A stretch of DNA of 64,000 bases from Pseudobacter sp051955275 (GCF_051955275.1 NZ_JBQCGW010000305.1:36237-100236), one strand, 5' to 3'. Positions 17,969 to 26,849 are shown, numbered from the stretch's first letter. Notes: generated by a model not told the origin, from the sequence alone. Program-made: numbers and translations.

Positions 17969-19258
17969 ATGCTATTACACACAGATGAACAAACCATCGA
18001 AGATCTCCGGTTATTCTCCAAACGCGATCAGCCTGGCATCTACGATATCTATAACAACACCTCAACCCGTGGAGGCGAAGCAGTGCTGGAGCAAATGTTC
18101 CGGCACCCGCTCGCCGACCGTGATGCCATCATGCGCAGGGCAAGAATACTGAGCGCATTTGCTGCCTCCGGTGCAAAATTCCCTTTCCAGGGAGGTATGC
18201 TGGATACGGTGGAAAAATATATGTCGCAGGCCAATGAGCAAACAGATGGCCATAAACCTGTGATGGGAGAAAAAGAGATCAGCAACGGCGTCAGCGGAGT
18301 GATTACCCTGATGCATTCCGTGAAGTCATTTACAGAAGATGGGGAGATCAGGAATATACCTGAGCTCTCCGCCGAAAGGAAGCTGATCATTGAATTGCTC
18401 GCCGATCCTGTGTTCACACCGGTTTTTAATGAGAAACCGGATAATAAACTTTCATTTGGAGCAGTTACCGCTTATGACCTGCTGTTCCGTAACAGGGAGC
18501 GTGCAAAACTGAAGCAGATCCTGGATTTTATTTACGATATGGATGTGTATATGTCCGTAGCAACGGTTGCCAGTCAGCGGAAATTCGTATTCCCGTCGGC
18601 ACACCCTAAAAGAACAGGCATTCTGAAACTGGAAGGTGTTTATCACCCGGAACTGAAGAAGCCTGTGCCCAATAGTTTGACCATGGATCATCGTAAAACA
18701 GTGGTGTTCCTTACAGGTGCAAACATGGCGGGTAAATCCACTTTCCTGCGCAGTTTCAGTACAGCGCTCTACATCGCGCATATGGGGTTCCCTGTAGCGG
18801 CCAGTGCGATGGAATTTTCCGTGATGGATGGTCTGTATACTACTATCAACCTGCCTGATAACTTAGGCATTGGTGCCAGCCATTTCTATGCGGAAGTATT
18901 ACGGGTAAAAAAGATGGCTGCAGAACTGAGTCTGGGCAGGTCTCTCTTTGTGTTATTCGATGAATTGTTCCGCGGTACCAATGTAAAGGACGCACATGAA
19001 GGAACCGTGGCTATCACGCATGCATTTGCGGGAAGGAAGGACAGCATGTTCATCATTTCGTCCCATATCGTGGAAGCCGGTGATGCCCTGCGGCAGAAAC
19101 CCAATATAGGTTTCCATTACCTGCCAACCCGCATGAACGGCACCACGCCCGAGTACACGTATACATTGGAAGAAGGCATCACTGATGATCGCCATGGCAT
19201 GATCATCATCAGGAATGAAGGCATCCTGGAAACATTGAAAAACGGTAAGAAAGCGTAA
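17969..19258 (+). CDS. Short MutS-like ATPase (domains III-like and V only), copy 1
   Basis: ABC-class ATPase of the MutS superfamily, 429 residues. The N-terminal part has the MutS core/lever opening (IYDIYNNTSTRGGEAVLEQM, FRHPLADRDAI), and the C-terminal part is domain V with Walker A GANMAGKST (250-258), an ABC-signature-like segment DNLGIGASHFYAEVLRVKK and Walker B FVLFDELFRGTN. The mismatch-binding domain I, connector domain II and the C-terminal dimerisation HTH are absent, as are nuclease and Smr domains, so mismatch repair is unlikely. It lies in line with the ABC transporter genes and 36 bp before a second copy. A role as a signalling or mechanical ATPase is possible; the function is not known to me. 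Confidence 0.85.
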   Translation: MLLHTDEQTIEDLRLFSKRDQPGIYDIYNNTSTRGGEAVLEQMFRHPLADRDAIMRRARILSAFAASGAKFPFQGGMLDTVEKYMSQANEQTDGHKPVMGEKEISNGVSGVITLMHSVKSFTEDGEIRNIPELSAERKLIIELLADPVFTPVFNEKPDNKLSFGAVTAYDLLFRNRERAKLKQILDFIYDMDVYMSVATVASQRKFVFPSAHPKRTGILKLEGVYHPELKKPVPNSLTMDHRKTVVFLTGANMAGKSTFLRSFSTALYIAHMGFPVAASAMEFSVMDGLYTTINLPDNLGIGASHFYAEVLRVKKMAAELSLGRSLFVLFDELFRGTNVKDAHEGTVAITHAFAGRKDSMFIISSHIVEAGDALRQKPNIGFHYLPTRMNGTTPEYTYTLEEGITDDRHGMIIIRNEGILETLKNGKKA

Positions 19259-19294
19259 ACCGCAGCGTGTGCACACTTTGATAAAAATCAGACT

Positions 19295-20611
19295 ATGAGT
19301 TTCAATATAGACAGGCAATCCCAGGAAGAATTGAACCTGCCCGGAAAATTCCGGCAGGGTTCCGTGTACAATCTCTTCAATACCGTGAAAACGCGCGGTG
19401 GAGAACAGTTGCTGGATGAACTGTTCAAAAAACCTCTCACGGATGAAACCAGCATCAATGACCGAACTGCTATCTTCCGGTTCTTCCAGGAGGCCCGGTT
19501 GAGCTTCCCTTTTGATGTGCAGCAGTACACGCTGATGCGTGAGTTCTGTGATGCAGGCAACGGAAGCGGATTACCCGCTACTTACTTCAATACTATATTG
19601 AAGAAATCACTTTCCGTGATCACGCGCGATGAACGTTATAAGGCCATCATCCAGGGCTTGCAGGCCACCATCGTTACCTTGAAAAAATGTTATGGCTTCG
19701 TGATCACCCTGCATTCCTTAGGCGGACCATTTGCTGAACGCGTGAGTGCTATCAAAAAGATCCTCGATTCGCCTGAATTGCAGGACCTGCTGAACATAGA
19801 TATCTATCGCAGCATTTCTCTGGGGTCCATTGCCCGTTATGATCACCTGCTGCGCAACAGCCAGAACAATAATATCAATGAGATTATCAGATTCATTGCA
19901 GAAGCCGATGTGTACATAGCAGTGGGTAATGTGGCCGCCAGCAGGGGCTTCACCTATGCGAAAGCATTGCCGCGCACTGCCAACTGTTTCCATGCTATCG
20001 ATCTTAAACATCCCTGCATCAGCAATGCTGTGGGCAATGACCTTGACATGAAAGCCGGCAGCAATATGATCTTCCTTACGGGAGCCAATATGGCTGGCAA
20101 ATCCACCTGGATGAAATCGATCGGCATTGGTATGTACCTGGCGCATATAGGGTTTCCCGTGGCTGCGAAGCAGATGGAATTTTCCATTAGAGAAGGCATT
20201 TATTCCAGCATCAACGTAGCTGATAATATCGGGCTTGGTTACAGCCACTTTTATGCAGAAGTGGTGCGGGTGAAAAACGCGGCAGATGCCACAGCCACGG
20301 GCAAGCACCTGCTGCTGATGTTTGATGAGCTTTTCAAAGGCACCAATGTAAAGGATGCTTATGATGGCACACTGGCAGTTACGGAAGCATTCGCTGAATA
20401 TAAGAACTGTCTGTTCATTGTTAGTACCCATATCATTGAGGTAGGAGAGGTGTTAATGAACTTGAGTAATGTTCAGCTCACCTATATGCCTACTGTGATG
20501 AAAGGGGCGGTTCCTCAATACACTTATAAACTGAAACGCGGTATTACGGAAGACAGACAGGGTATGATGATCATCCGTAATGAAGGCATCCTGGAGCTAA
20601 TCAATAATTAA
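19295..20611 (+). CDS. Short MutS-like ATPase (domains III-like and V only), copy 2
   Basis: Paralogue of the preceding gene, with the same architecture in 438 residues: lever start VYNLFNTVKTRGGEQLLDEL (FKKPLTD), Walker A GANMAGKST (263-271), NIGLGYSHFYAEVVRVKNAA and Walker B LMFDELFKGTNVKDA (about 341-355). The catalytic segments are almost identical to those of copy 1 and the N-terminal halves differ, as expected for a tandem duplication in which the two proteins may form a heterodimer (as eukaryotic MSH pairs or MutS dimers do). The ATPase motifs look intact, so it is not a decayed copy. The S41 protease gene starts 6 bp after the stop. Confidence 0.85.
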   Translation: MSFNIDRQSQEELNLPGKFRQGSVYNLFNTVKTRGGEQLLDELFKKPLTDETSINDRTAIFRFFQEARLSFPFDVQQYTLMREFCDAGNGSGLPATYFNTILKKSLSVITRDERYKAIIQGLQATIVTLKKCYGFVITLHSLGGPFAERVSAIKKILDSPELQDLLNIDIYRSISLGSIARYDHLLRNSQNNNINEIIRFIAEADVYIAVGNVAASRGFTYAKALPRTANCFHAIDLKHPCISNAVGNDLDMKAGSNMIFLTGANMAGKSTWMKSIGIGMYLAHIGFPVAAKQMEFSIREGIYSSINVADNIGLGYSHFYAEVVRVKNAADATATGKHLLLMFDELFKGTNVKDAYDGTLAVTEAFAEYKNCLFIVSTHIIEVGEVLMNLSNVQLTYMPTVMKGAVPQYTYKLKRGITEDRQGMMIIRNEGILELINN

Positions 20612-20617
20612 AAAGCC

Positions 20618-22114
20618 ATGAATACTATATTCAAATTCAGTTTTGGTGCAGCGTTGCTTTCTATGGCAATGACTGTATCGGCACAAGACAAAAGCTTCAC
20701 CAAATTCTCTAAACAGGATCTGATCGATGATATGAAGTTAGCGATGGAAATCCTGAAAAAGCAACACCCCAATCCTTATAAGTTCATCGACTCTGTTTCT
20801 TATCAGAGAAAATCGGATTCTCTGCTGCGGAAAATGGAAGAGCAGTCTGATGTATTTGCCTGCAACCAGTATTCGCCTTTAGGCCTGCTGCGCGACGTTC
20901 ACACTAATCTTGCTTATTCTGATGAGAGCAGCCGGGATATGTACAGTAAGATAAGATTTCTTCCCTTTCCTGTGATCATTGAAAGGGATAAGATGCTGGT
21001 GAATGCAAAAGGACTGCAACTGCCTTTCGGTTCAGAGATCATCAGTATAAACGGGCTCAAAACAGAAGAACTGATCCGTTTCGCCACCAATCTCAGTTAC
21101 AGCGATGGCTGGATCAATACCGGAAACGACAGGAGTTATGCTGATTTTCAGACCCGTTTCAGCCTGCGAAATGTACAACAGGAAAATCATGAGGTTAGTT
21201 TCCTGGCTCCCGGCAGCAAGAATATAAAGAAAGTAACTATGCCTTCAGCCACACCTTCGCAGGCGTTCAATTCAGGCAGGCAGTCGATAATGCCTTTGAA
21301 CCAGCTGCAAAGGGCGCATTTCATTTACAGCGATTTTCAACCGGCAACGCAGACTGGTATCCTTACCGTCAATTCCTTCAATCTGCAGGAAGCTTATGCT
21401 TACAAGGAGTTCAGCGAGTTCTTCAAAGAACTGAACAAGCTGAAGTATAAAAATGTGATCATCGATATCCGCAGCAATGGTGGCGGTAATCCTGCTATCT
21501 CTGCACTGCTGTATTCATTCCTCTCGGATAAGTCTTTCCGGAATGAATATAACTACCGTACACGCACCATCGATATGAGCTATGCTGAATATGCGGTAGC
21601 GCAGGGCAGGAGGATGAGCGAGGAAGATATCAGCAATAACAGGAATTTCCTGTATCAGCGTTTTGATAAAGACAGTACTTCCGGATTCTACATCGGCAAT
21701 GCGCGACTTAAAGAAGGACAACTGGAAAACTTCCCACCTGATAAAGATGCTTTCAAAGGAGATGTATATGTTCTCACGGGTGGTGGCACCGTTTCTGCCG
21801 CCACTTATTTTGCAGCACTCGTGCAACGTAATAAAAGAGGGCTGATCGTGGGCAAGGAAACCGGAAGTGGCGAGCAATCCACTACTGCGGCCTGGTTCCT
21901 GACCTATCAACTGCCGAAGACCAGGAGTATACTCACGGTGCCCATGTCTGAATTGTATTTCTTCAATTCCAGCAGTGATAATGGCCGCGGGGTATTGCCC
22001 GACAGATCAATGCCCATCGAAAAATTTGTGGGTTATGTCCGGGAAAGCCAGGACCCGGAAGTGACTTATACATTGGAACTGATCAGCAATAAAAATAACG
22101 CACCGGGAAAGTAA
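20618..22114 (+). CDS. S41 family (tail-specific/C-terminal processing type) peptidase
   Basis: Secreted or periplasmic serine protease, 498 residues with signal peptide MNTIFKFSFGAALLSMAMTVSAQ. An N-terminal helical region (LAMEILKKQHPNPYKFIDSV) precedes a PDZ-like part (LPFGSEIISINGLKTEELI) and the S41 core (about 235-465): NVIIDIRSNGGGNPAISALL and TGGGTVSAATYFAALV, with the predicted nucleophile Ser393, followed by GLIVGKETGSGEQS. The basic partner residue was not assigned. It is the last gene of the same-strand string starting at the sigma factor and is followed by the hairpin at 22157. In this context it may process an envelope protein or an imported peptide. Confidence 0.85.
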   Translation: MNTIFKFSFGAALLSMAMTVSAQDKSFTKFSKQDLIDDMKLAMEILKKQHPNPYKFIDSVSYQRKSDSLLRKMEEQSDVFACNQYSPLGLLRDVHTNLAYSDESSRDMYSKIRFLPFPVIIERDKMLVNAKGLQLPFGSEIISINGLKTEELIRFATNLSYSDGWINTGNDRSYADFQTRFSLRNVQQENHEVSFLAPGSKNIKKVTMPSATPSQAFNSGRQSIMPLNQLQRAHFIYSDFQPATQTGILTVNSFNLQEAYAYKEFSEFFKELNKLKYKNVIIDIRSNGGGNPAISALLYSFLSDKSFRNEYNYRTRTIDMSYAEYAVAQGRRMSEEDISNNRNFLYQRFDKDSTSGFYIGNARLKEGQLENFPPDKDAFKGDVYVLTGGGTVSAATYFAALVQRNKRGLIVGKETGSGEQSTTAAWFLTYQLPKTRSILTVPMSELYFFNSSSDNGRGVLPDRSMPIEKFVGYVRESQDPEVTYTLELISNKNNAPGK

Positions 22115-22156
22115 CAGCCATGAACAGATAAGCCTTAGCCTGATCCCGTTTCAGTG

Positions 22157-22197
22157 AATACAGCCCCTGATCTCCCGTTGATCGAAGGGGCTGTATT
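22157..22197. terminator. Hairpin between convergent genes
   Basis: A 12-bp perfect stem (arm AATACAGCCCCT at 22157-22168, complement at 22186-22197) surrounds a 17-nt loop that carries a GATC...GATC pair. It lies exactly between the S41 gene (plus) and the secreted protein gene ending at 22211 (minus), so it probably terminates both; T-runs are short on either side. Confidence 0.6.
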
Positions 22198-22210
22198 GTT
22201 AAACAGAGCC

Positions 22211-24145
22211 TTACCAGCTTTTTATTTTCATATGTGACGCACAGTTGCCTCTGCCGGATTGTGCGTTTCCGAAGAATTCCCCGTTATTGTTGATCATGGT
22301 TCCCAGTGCAGATGTGCATAGTTTTTTACCGGGCGCCAGGATCGGTACTTTTCTGTAAGTGATATTATTCCCGTTCCTGATATATACCCACTCATATTTG
22401 TTGTTCATGCACATGATACAGGCTGCATCGCCACTGGCATCATTGGCCTGGCCACCTACCAGGTGTGGAATGAATTTGGGTACAGCAGTAATGGGTGTGC
22501 CGTTTTCCTGGAGGTATTTTACACTGAGGCTAGTGGTGGCTTCAATGATCTCTCCTTTGCCAGAAGCGCCGTGTGGACGCATGCCTACGCCCCGGCATAA
22601 ATAATGTGCTACGGTGCTGTTGAGATCATCTGCTGCACTGTAGGGTAATTTTTTGATCAGGGCCATACTGTCGTATAGTTTCATGATACCAACAGTATTT
22701 ATATTTATCACATCCGAGTTCCTGGTTGTTTTAAAATCCGACGCCGGAAGTATTTCTCCTTTTACATTACCCGTGTTTTTGGGTTTCAGGTAGAGGCCAT
22801 ACTGGCTGCCGGTTTTATGCGTCATGCTGTTTGCATTGAATATGCGCGACTCATCCATCTCATCCGCATAACAGATGACCGGGGCTATATTGGTGAATGA
22901 AGAAAAAAGCGAAATGCCTTCCGTGAAGAGCGGCATGTTCGCTTTGTCTACCCGTATTCCCAATTCCTGTAGTCTCGGACTGAGCCGCATGAATACGCCT
23001 TCAGACTGTACACCCCTGTATTCTTCATAAACAGATAATCCATCACCCTTTTCGGGTGAGCCAGGTATTATTTCGTTATCATCCGTTTCATTCGGATTTC
23101 CATTTGCATCCAGCCACGCTTTAGCGATTTTACTGCCGGCCTTTCTGTAGGGATAGGGAATGGATGTAGGGCCTCCCGGCTTTCCATAATGTCCTTTTAT
23201 TTCAGAACCGTCTTCCATAATGGCTTTCACTTCAAGGGTAGTATATCCGCCTCCATCAAATGAGGCGATATAAAAGCCGCCTGATTTTCCATCTTCACTG
23301 GGAATCGTGAATTTTTGTCCATCGAAGTAAGGAGCCATTTTCACTTTCTCGGTCATCAGAGACATATCGTATGCTCCCTGGAGCATTGATTTGGTTGGAT
23401 AGTTGATGGTAACTCCAGGTTCTCTGGAAGTATTCAGCAGTTGTACAAAGAATTCTTTTGCTTTAACATCCAGCGGCTTCCCGTCTTTCCGCCTCAGCTC
23501 CAGTCCAACTGCAATTACATTTCCAAAGTTCTTTTCATCTTTTCCGGGTTCCGGCATCCAGGTTTCATATTCCGGGCTGAGGACCAATAGATCAGGAGGC
23601 ATGGTTCCGCGAGTGAAATGCCAAATATACGTTTCTATGCTGGAGCCACCTTCCACAGGTACTTTGGTGGTTTCCTCGCCGGATAGAACATGAATATCTT
23701 CGCCTCTTTCTTTATGCTCCAGCTGGAAAACGGTTTCTCCCATTCCGAAAACTTTTTTGGAGATACTGCCATCGTTATTGATATCCATCATCCCCTCAAC
23801 ATAGGGTACAGCCATCAATATGTCGTAATATTTTCCGTCATTCGATAAGGTCAATGCCAGTTCTGTATATTCAGCGTTGTAACAAACTCCTCTTTCAGTA
23901 TAAGAGCCTGCGTTCTTATAGGCAATTCTTCTGTCCACAGAATAGGAGACAGATGCTTTTCCATATCCTTTCGTGATGCTGATATCTATGGTGTAAGTTG
24001 TTTTGCTTCGGCCATCACTGTTTTCGCTATCTGTAGTTCTGATAAATTTTGCTGTTCCGCTCCATTCTTCAGCGTTTGCAGCTATTTGCGTAAAACCGCA
24101 AAAAGGCATTAATCCGAATATGAGAATAAAAAGTTGTTGTTTCAT
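22211..24145 (-). CDS. Secreted protein of unknown function with EF-hand-like loops
   Basis: I do not recognise the family. The 644-residue product has a clear signal peptide (MKQQLFILIFGLMPFCGFTQ) and is rich in beta-strand-like sequence. Two calcium-loop-like segments stand out: DINNDGSISKK at about 140-150 and DANGNPNETDDNE...EKGDGLSVYEEYRG at about 350-385, the second dockerin-like. The last 80 residues carry cysteines (CIMCMNNKYEW, KLCTSAL, GNCASHMKIKSW) that could form disulfides. There is no sorting domain or lipobox. It stands alone on the minus strand between the S41 operon and a divergent beta-helix gene. A minus-strand TACTTTTG (24176-24169) fits a -7 promoter box 24 bp before the start. 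Confidence 0.75.
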   Translation of the reverse strand: MKQQLFILIFGLMPFCGFTQIAANAEEWSGTAKFIRTTDSENSDGRSKTTYTIDISITKGYGKASVSYSVDRRIAYKNAGSYTERGVCYNAEYTELALTLSNDGKYYDILMAVPYVEGMMDINNDGSISKKVFGMGETVFQLEHKERGEDIHVLSGEETTKVPVEGGSSIETYIWHFTRGTMPPDLLVLSPEYETWMPEPGKDEKNFGNVIAVGLELRRKDGKPLDVKAKEFFVQLLNTSREPGVTINYPTKSMLQGAYDMSLMTEKVKMAPYFDGQKFTIPSEDGKSGGFYIASFDGGGYTTLEVKAIMEDGSEIKGHYGKPGGPTSIPYPYRKAGSKIAKAWLDANGNPNETDDNEIIPGSPEKGDGLSVYEEYRGVQSEGVFMRLSPRLQELGIRVDKANMPLFTEGISLFSSFTNIAPVICYADEMDESRIFNANSMTHKTGSQYGLYLKPKNTGNVKGEILPASDFKTTRNSDVININTVGIMKLYDSMALIKKLPYSAADDLNSTVAHYLCRGVGMRPHGASGKGEIIEATTSLSVKYLQENGTPITAVPKFIPHLVGGQANDASGDAACIMCMNNKYEWVYIRNGNNITYRKVPILAPGKKLCTSALGTMINNNGEFFGNAQSGRGNCASHMKIKSW

Positions 24146-24168
24146 TGCCAGTATAACTTATTAATCTT

Positions 24169-24176
24169 CAAAAGTA
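24169..24176 (-). promoter_or_regulatory. -7 promoter box for the secreted protein gene
   Basis: The minus strand reads TACTTTTG, a full match to TAnnTTTG, 24 bp upstream of the start codon at 24145. No -33 TTTG lies at the usual distance. Confidence 0.4.
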
Positions 24177-24289
24177 AATAGTGATAATTCGTTACAGGTT
24201 TCCGGTTCACCCAAAGTGTGTACTAGTTTGCTGAACTGTTGGTATACATTGCTAAGGAAATAGGTCAAAATAGTTTTCCCTTGCTTTGG

Positions 24290-24325
24290 GGGATGCCCAT
24301 CCCGGCAAACGTAGTATGATCATAC
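24290..24325. promoter_or_regulatory. Two palindromes in the divergent intergenic region
   Basis: GGGATGCCCATCCC (24290-24303, two 6-bp arms around CC) and the perfect 12-bp palindrome GTATGATCATAC (24314-24325) lie 10 bp apart, 48-83 bp before the beta-helix gene. They could be operator sites. No regulator is encoded directly beside them. Confidence 0.3.
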
Positions 24326-24372
24326 CCGATTGATCAGTTGGATAATTTATCATTAACCTAAATCATTGTCAT

Positions 24373-26322
24373 ATGAAAAAAAGGAAACTTTCCTTTCTTG
24401 CGGCCATGCTATTGCTTTGCCTGCACCTGTTTGCAACAGACAGGCATGTGTATGCTCCCGCTTCCATTCAGTCCCGTATCGATTCCTGCAGCGCAGGCGA
24501 TAAAGTAATCGTTCATGCTGGAACTTATAACCAGGCACTTGTAATTGCCAGTAAAACGGGTATTACATTGACCAGTGCAGGTGATGGCACGGTTACCATT
24601 GCGGGCAATGGCAGTTCCGTACATACCATTTATGTGGAGAACTGCAGTAACCTCACTATTTCCAATTTAACTGTCAAGAACAGCCGTAAACAGGCCTGGT
24701 CAACAGGCATCACTGTTATCGGTGCTGGCAGCGGTATTACAATTTCCGGTAACAAGGTTACGGAGATCTCCTATGTGAATAAAAGCTGGGACCCCACTGA
24801 TAATCCCGGTGGCAGTGGAGTTGGGGCCAATGCCATTGCTGTGATTGGCGATAATGCTTCCTCATCACTTACCAATATTTCTGTTATCAATAATGAAGTG
24901 AGCTATTGCATCACCGGTTGGAGTGAGGGAATTGCATTCAAGGGCAATGTAACCAATTTCAATATCGAAGGGAATAATGTGCATCATATCACCAATATCG
25001 GGATCGATGCATTAGGGTTGGCGGATTATCCGAATATCAGTACCAATAACCAGCCGTCTAACGGAACCATTAAGAACAATATAGCTAACAATTGTATTTG
25101 TAACTATACAGACAATGGTGCTATTTACGCAGATGGAGCTATAGATGTTCTGATCAGTAATAATAAAGTGTATAACAATAAGTATGGCATCACCATTGGA
25201 TGCGAGAACCAGATCAATAAGCCGAACGCGAATTCCACCGGTATACATGTAAGGAACAACCTGATCTACAATAATTCCCTGGCAGGCATTCAGTATGGCT
25301 CTAATGGCGTGAATAATGGAAGTACGGAGGGTATGGTCACTTACGGTTCTATAACGGGTAATACGCTTATCAAAAATGCCTCTTCCAGTCAGTGGGCCAG
25401 TGAGATAGTACTGCAGAATGCAAACAATATCGATGTGTTCAGCAATGTGGTGTATGGAAGATATACGCAGATGTTCACATATGGTTCGGGGGCATCAACT
25501 ATCAACTGCCGCGCTAATATTTATCATAACAGTACCGGTTCTTTTTCTACCAGCCAGTATGTTAGTGGCAGTTGGACGGGTATAAACCTGGCCAGTTTCA
25601 AAACTCTCACCAATGATAACGGCACAGATCAATCCGTGTTTACAGACCCGCTGATCACCAGCGCCAGCGAAACCAGCCCTGATCCGCATCTCACCGGAAG
25701 CTCTCCCGGTATCAATGCAGGAAAAATAGGGTTTACGCCATTTACGGGAGAAGTGGATTATGACGGACAGGCAAGGCTGATCGGTTCCCGTGTTGATATT
25801 GGTGTGGACGAAACCGGAAGTGCCTCCAGACTGGATCCATGTCCGTCCATTACAATAAATGGAAATTTGTCAGACTGGAGTGCCATAACAGCCATTGCTA
25901 CCGCCAGCGGCCAGACCTCACTGAGCCTGAAGATGACAAACAACTCGCAATCGATCTTCTTCGGAATAGCAGGTAGCGGCATGGATAATACGCAATACCA
26001 GATATTCCTTAATACAGATAATAATACTGCAACCGGTTACCAGGATGCTGCGTATTCCAATTCCGGTGCGGATTACCTGATAGAGAATGGCGCGTTGTAC
26101 AGGTATACAGGCTCAGGTGGCTGGTCCTGGACCGGAGTGACTGCAACAGTGACTGTGAATAAATCGCAGACGGTAACGGAACTGAGCATCAACAGATCTG
26201 CGTTTACATCTTTAAGCAGTACGATAGGTGTGAGTTATAAAGATATGAGTAGTTGGGTAACACAGTCTAAACTGCCGGCTTCAGGTGGATATACCAGCTT
26301 TGAATTCATCGATTGTCAATAA
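24373..26322 (+). CDS. Secreted right-handed beta-helix protein with CBM9-like C-terminal domain
   Basis: A 649-residue exported protein with signal peptide MKKRKLSFLAAMLLLCLHLF. Residues about 28-420 form a parallel beta-helix of the pectate-lyase-like superfamily, seen as repeated NNxI/ISNNxV rungs (LTISNLTVKNS, ISGNKVTEI, ISNNKVYNNKYGITIG, HVRNNLIYNNSLAGIQYG). The segment SPGINAGKIGFTPFTGEVDY, then DGQARLIGSRVDIGVDE, is the typical end of such helices. Residues about 485-649 resemble a CBM9-like sugar-binding domain (ITINGNLSDWSAI, DNTQYQIFLNTDNNTATGYQ). Likely a glycan-binding protein or polysaccharide lyase/hydrolase; catalytic residues could not be assigned. A small lipoprotein gene follows closely. 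Confidence 0.82.
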   Translation: MKKRKLSFLAAMLLLCLHLFATDRHVYAPASIQSRIDSCSAGDKVIVHAGTYNQALVIASKTGITLTSAGDGTVTIAGNGSSVHTIYVENCSNLTISNLTVKNSRKQAWSTGITVIGAGSGITISGNKVTEISYVNKSWDPTDNPGGSGVGANAIAVIGDNASSSLTNISVINNEVSYCITGWSEGIAFKGNVTNFNIEGNNVHHITNIGIDALGLADYPNISTNNQPSNGTIKNNIANNCICNYTDNGAIYADGAIDVLISNNKVYNNKYGITIGCENQINKPNANSTGIHVRNNLIYNNSLAGIQYGSNGVNNGSTEGMVTYGSITGNTLIKNASSSQWASEIVLQNANNIDVFSNVVYGRYTQMFTYGSGASTINCRANIYHNSTGSFSTSQYVSGSWTGINLASFKTLTNDNGTDQSVFTDPLITSASETSPDPHLTGSSPGINAGKIGFTPFTGEVDYDGQARLIGSRVDIGVDETGSASRLDPCPSITINGNLSDWSAITAIATASGQTSLSLKMTNNSQSIFFGIAGSGMDNTQYQIFLNTDNNTATGYQDAAYSNSGADYLIENGALYRYTGSGGWSWTGVTATVTVNKSQTVTELSINRSAFTSLSSTIGVSYKDMSSWVTQSKLPASGGYTSFEFIDCQ

Positions 26323-26336
26323 TTAAACTGAGTAAA

Positions 26337-26783
26337 ATGAAAAATATAATAATGCTTTTAATGGTAATGCTTTCCCTTTTTTCCTGTAAGAAGAACGGGG
26401 GAGAACTCAATAAGATTGATATGAATGATATGGCAGGTAACTGGTCTGCTGCTTATTTGAATAAATCAATGCAGGTGAAAATAGATGAAGCGCAAAACTT
26501 CAGTCTCAGTTTGCCAGTGGTTGTTAAGAAGGAGAGCAATGCTGCGCCGGTGGAGTTGAATATATCTTTGAAAGGGATTTGTTTCCGGGAAGATGCCGGG
26601 TATGTACTGAGGATTGATGGGTTGGCTGAAAATAAAGCTGGAAGTGGCAGTCTTGAAGAAATGAAGAATCTGGTTTATCAATCACTGGAAGGTATGCAGG
26701 TTGAAATGAAGCAAAATGGTAGTGGAGAACACATGAAATCAGCAAGGCTCTCCGCTGAAAATGGAAAGCTGCTGATACATTGA
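26337..26783 (+). CDS. Small lipoprotein of unknown function
   Basis: I do not recognise this family. From ATG 26337 it encodes 148 residues with a lipoprotein signal (MKNIIMLLMVMLSLFSC, lipobox LFSC) followed by KKNGGELNKIDMND. An upstream non-ATG start at 26313 would overlap the beta-helix gene and spoil the signal peptide. The mature part alternates strand-like segments (SLSLPVVVKKES, VELNISLKGICFR, YVLRIDGLAE) with two amphipathic stretches. It sits 14 bp after the beta-helix gene and before a terminator, so the two probably form one transcript. Confidence 0.7.
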   Translation: MKNIIMLLMVMLSLFSCKKNGGELNKIDMNDMAGNWSAAYLNKSMQVKIDEAQNFSLSLPVVVKKESNAAPVELNISLKGICFREDAGYVLRIDGLAENKAGSGSLEEMKNLVYQSLEGMQVEMKQNGSGEHMKSARLSAENGKLLIH

Positions 26784-26818
26784 TTATAGCAAGTTTGAGT
26801 TTGAAGATAAGTGACAAC

Positions 26819-26849
26819 GAGGTTAGCCGTACTTGGCTAGCCTCTTTTT
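26819..26849 (+). terminator. Intrinsic terminator after the beta-helix/lipoprotein pair
   Basis: Arm GAGGTTAGCC (26819-26828) pairs with GGCTAGCCTC (26835-26844) with one G.T, and five T follow. It is 36 bp downstream of the lipoprotein stop. Confidence 0.85.

Noticed and set aside
17969..20611. DNA mismatch repair mutS genes
   Set aside because: Domains I and II and the C-terminal dimer region are missing and the proteins are half the length of MutS; only the ATPase superfamily call is kept.
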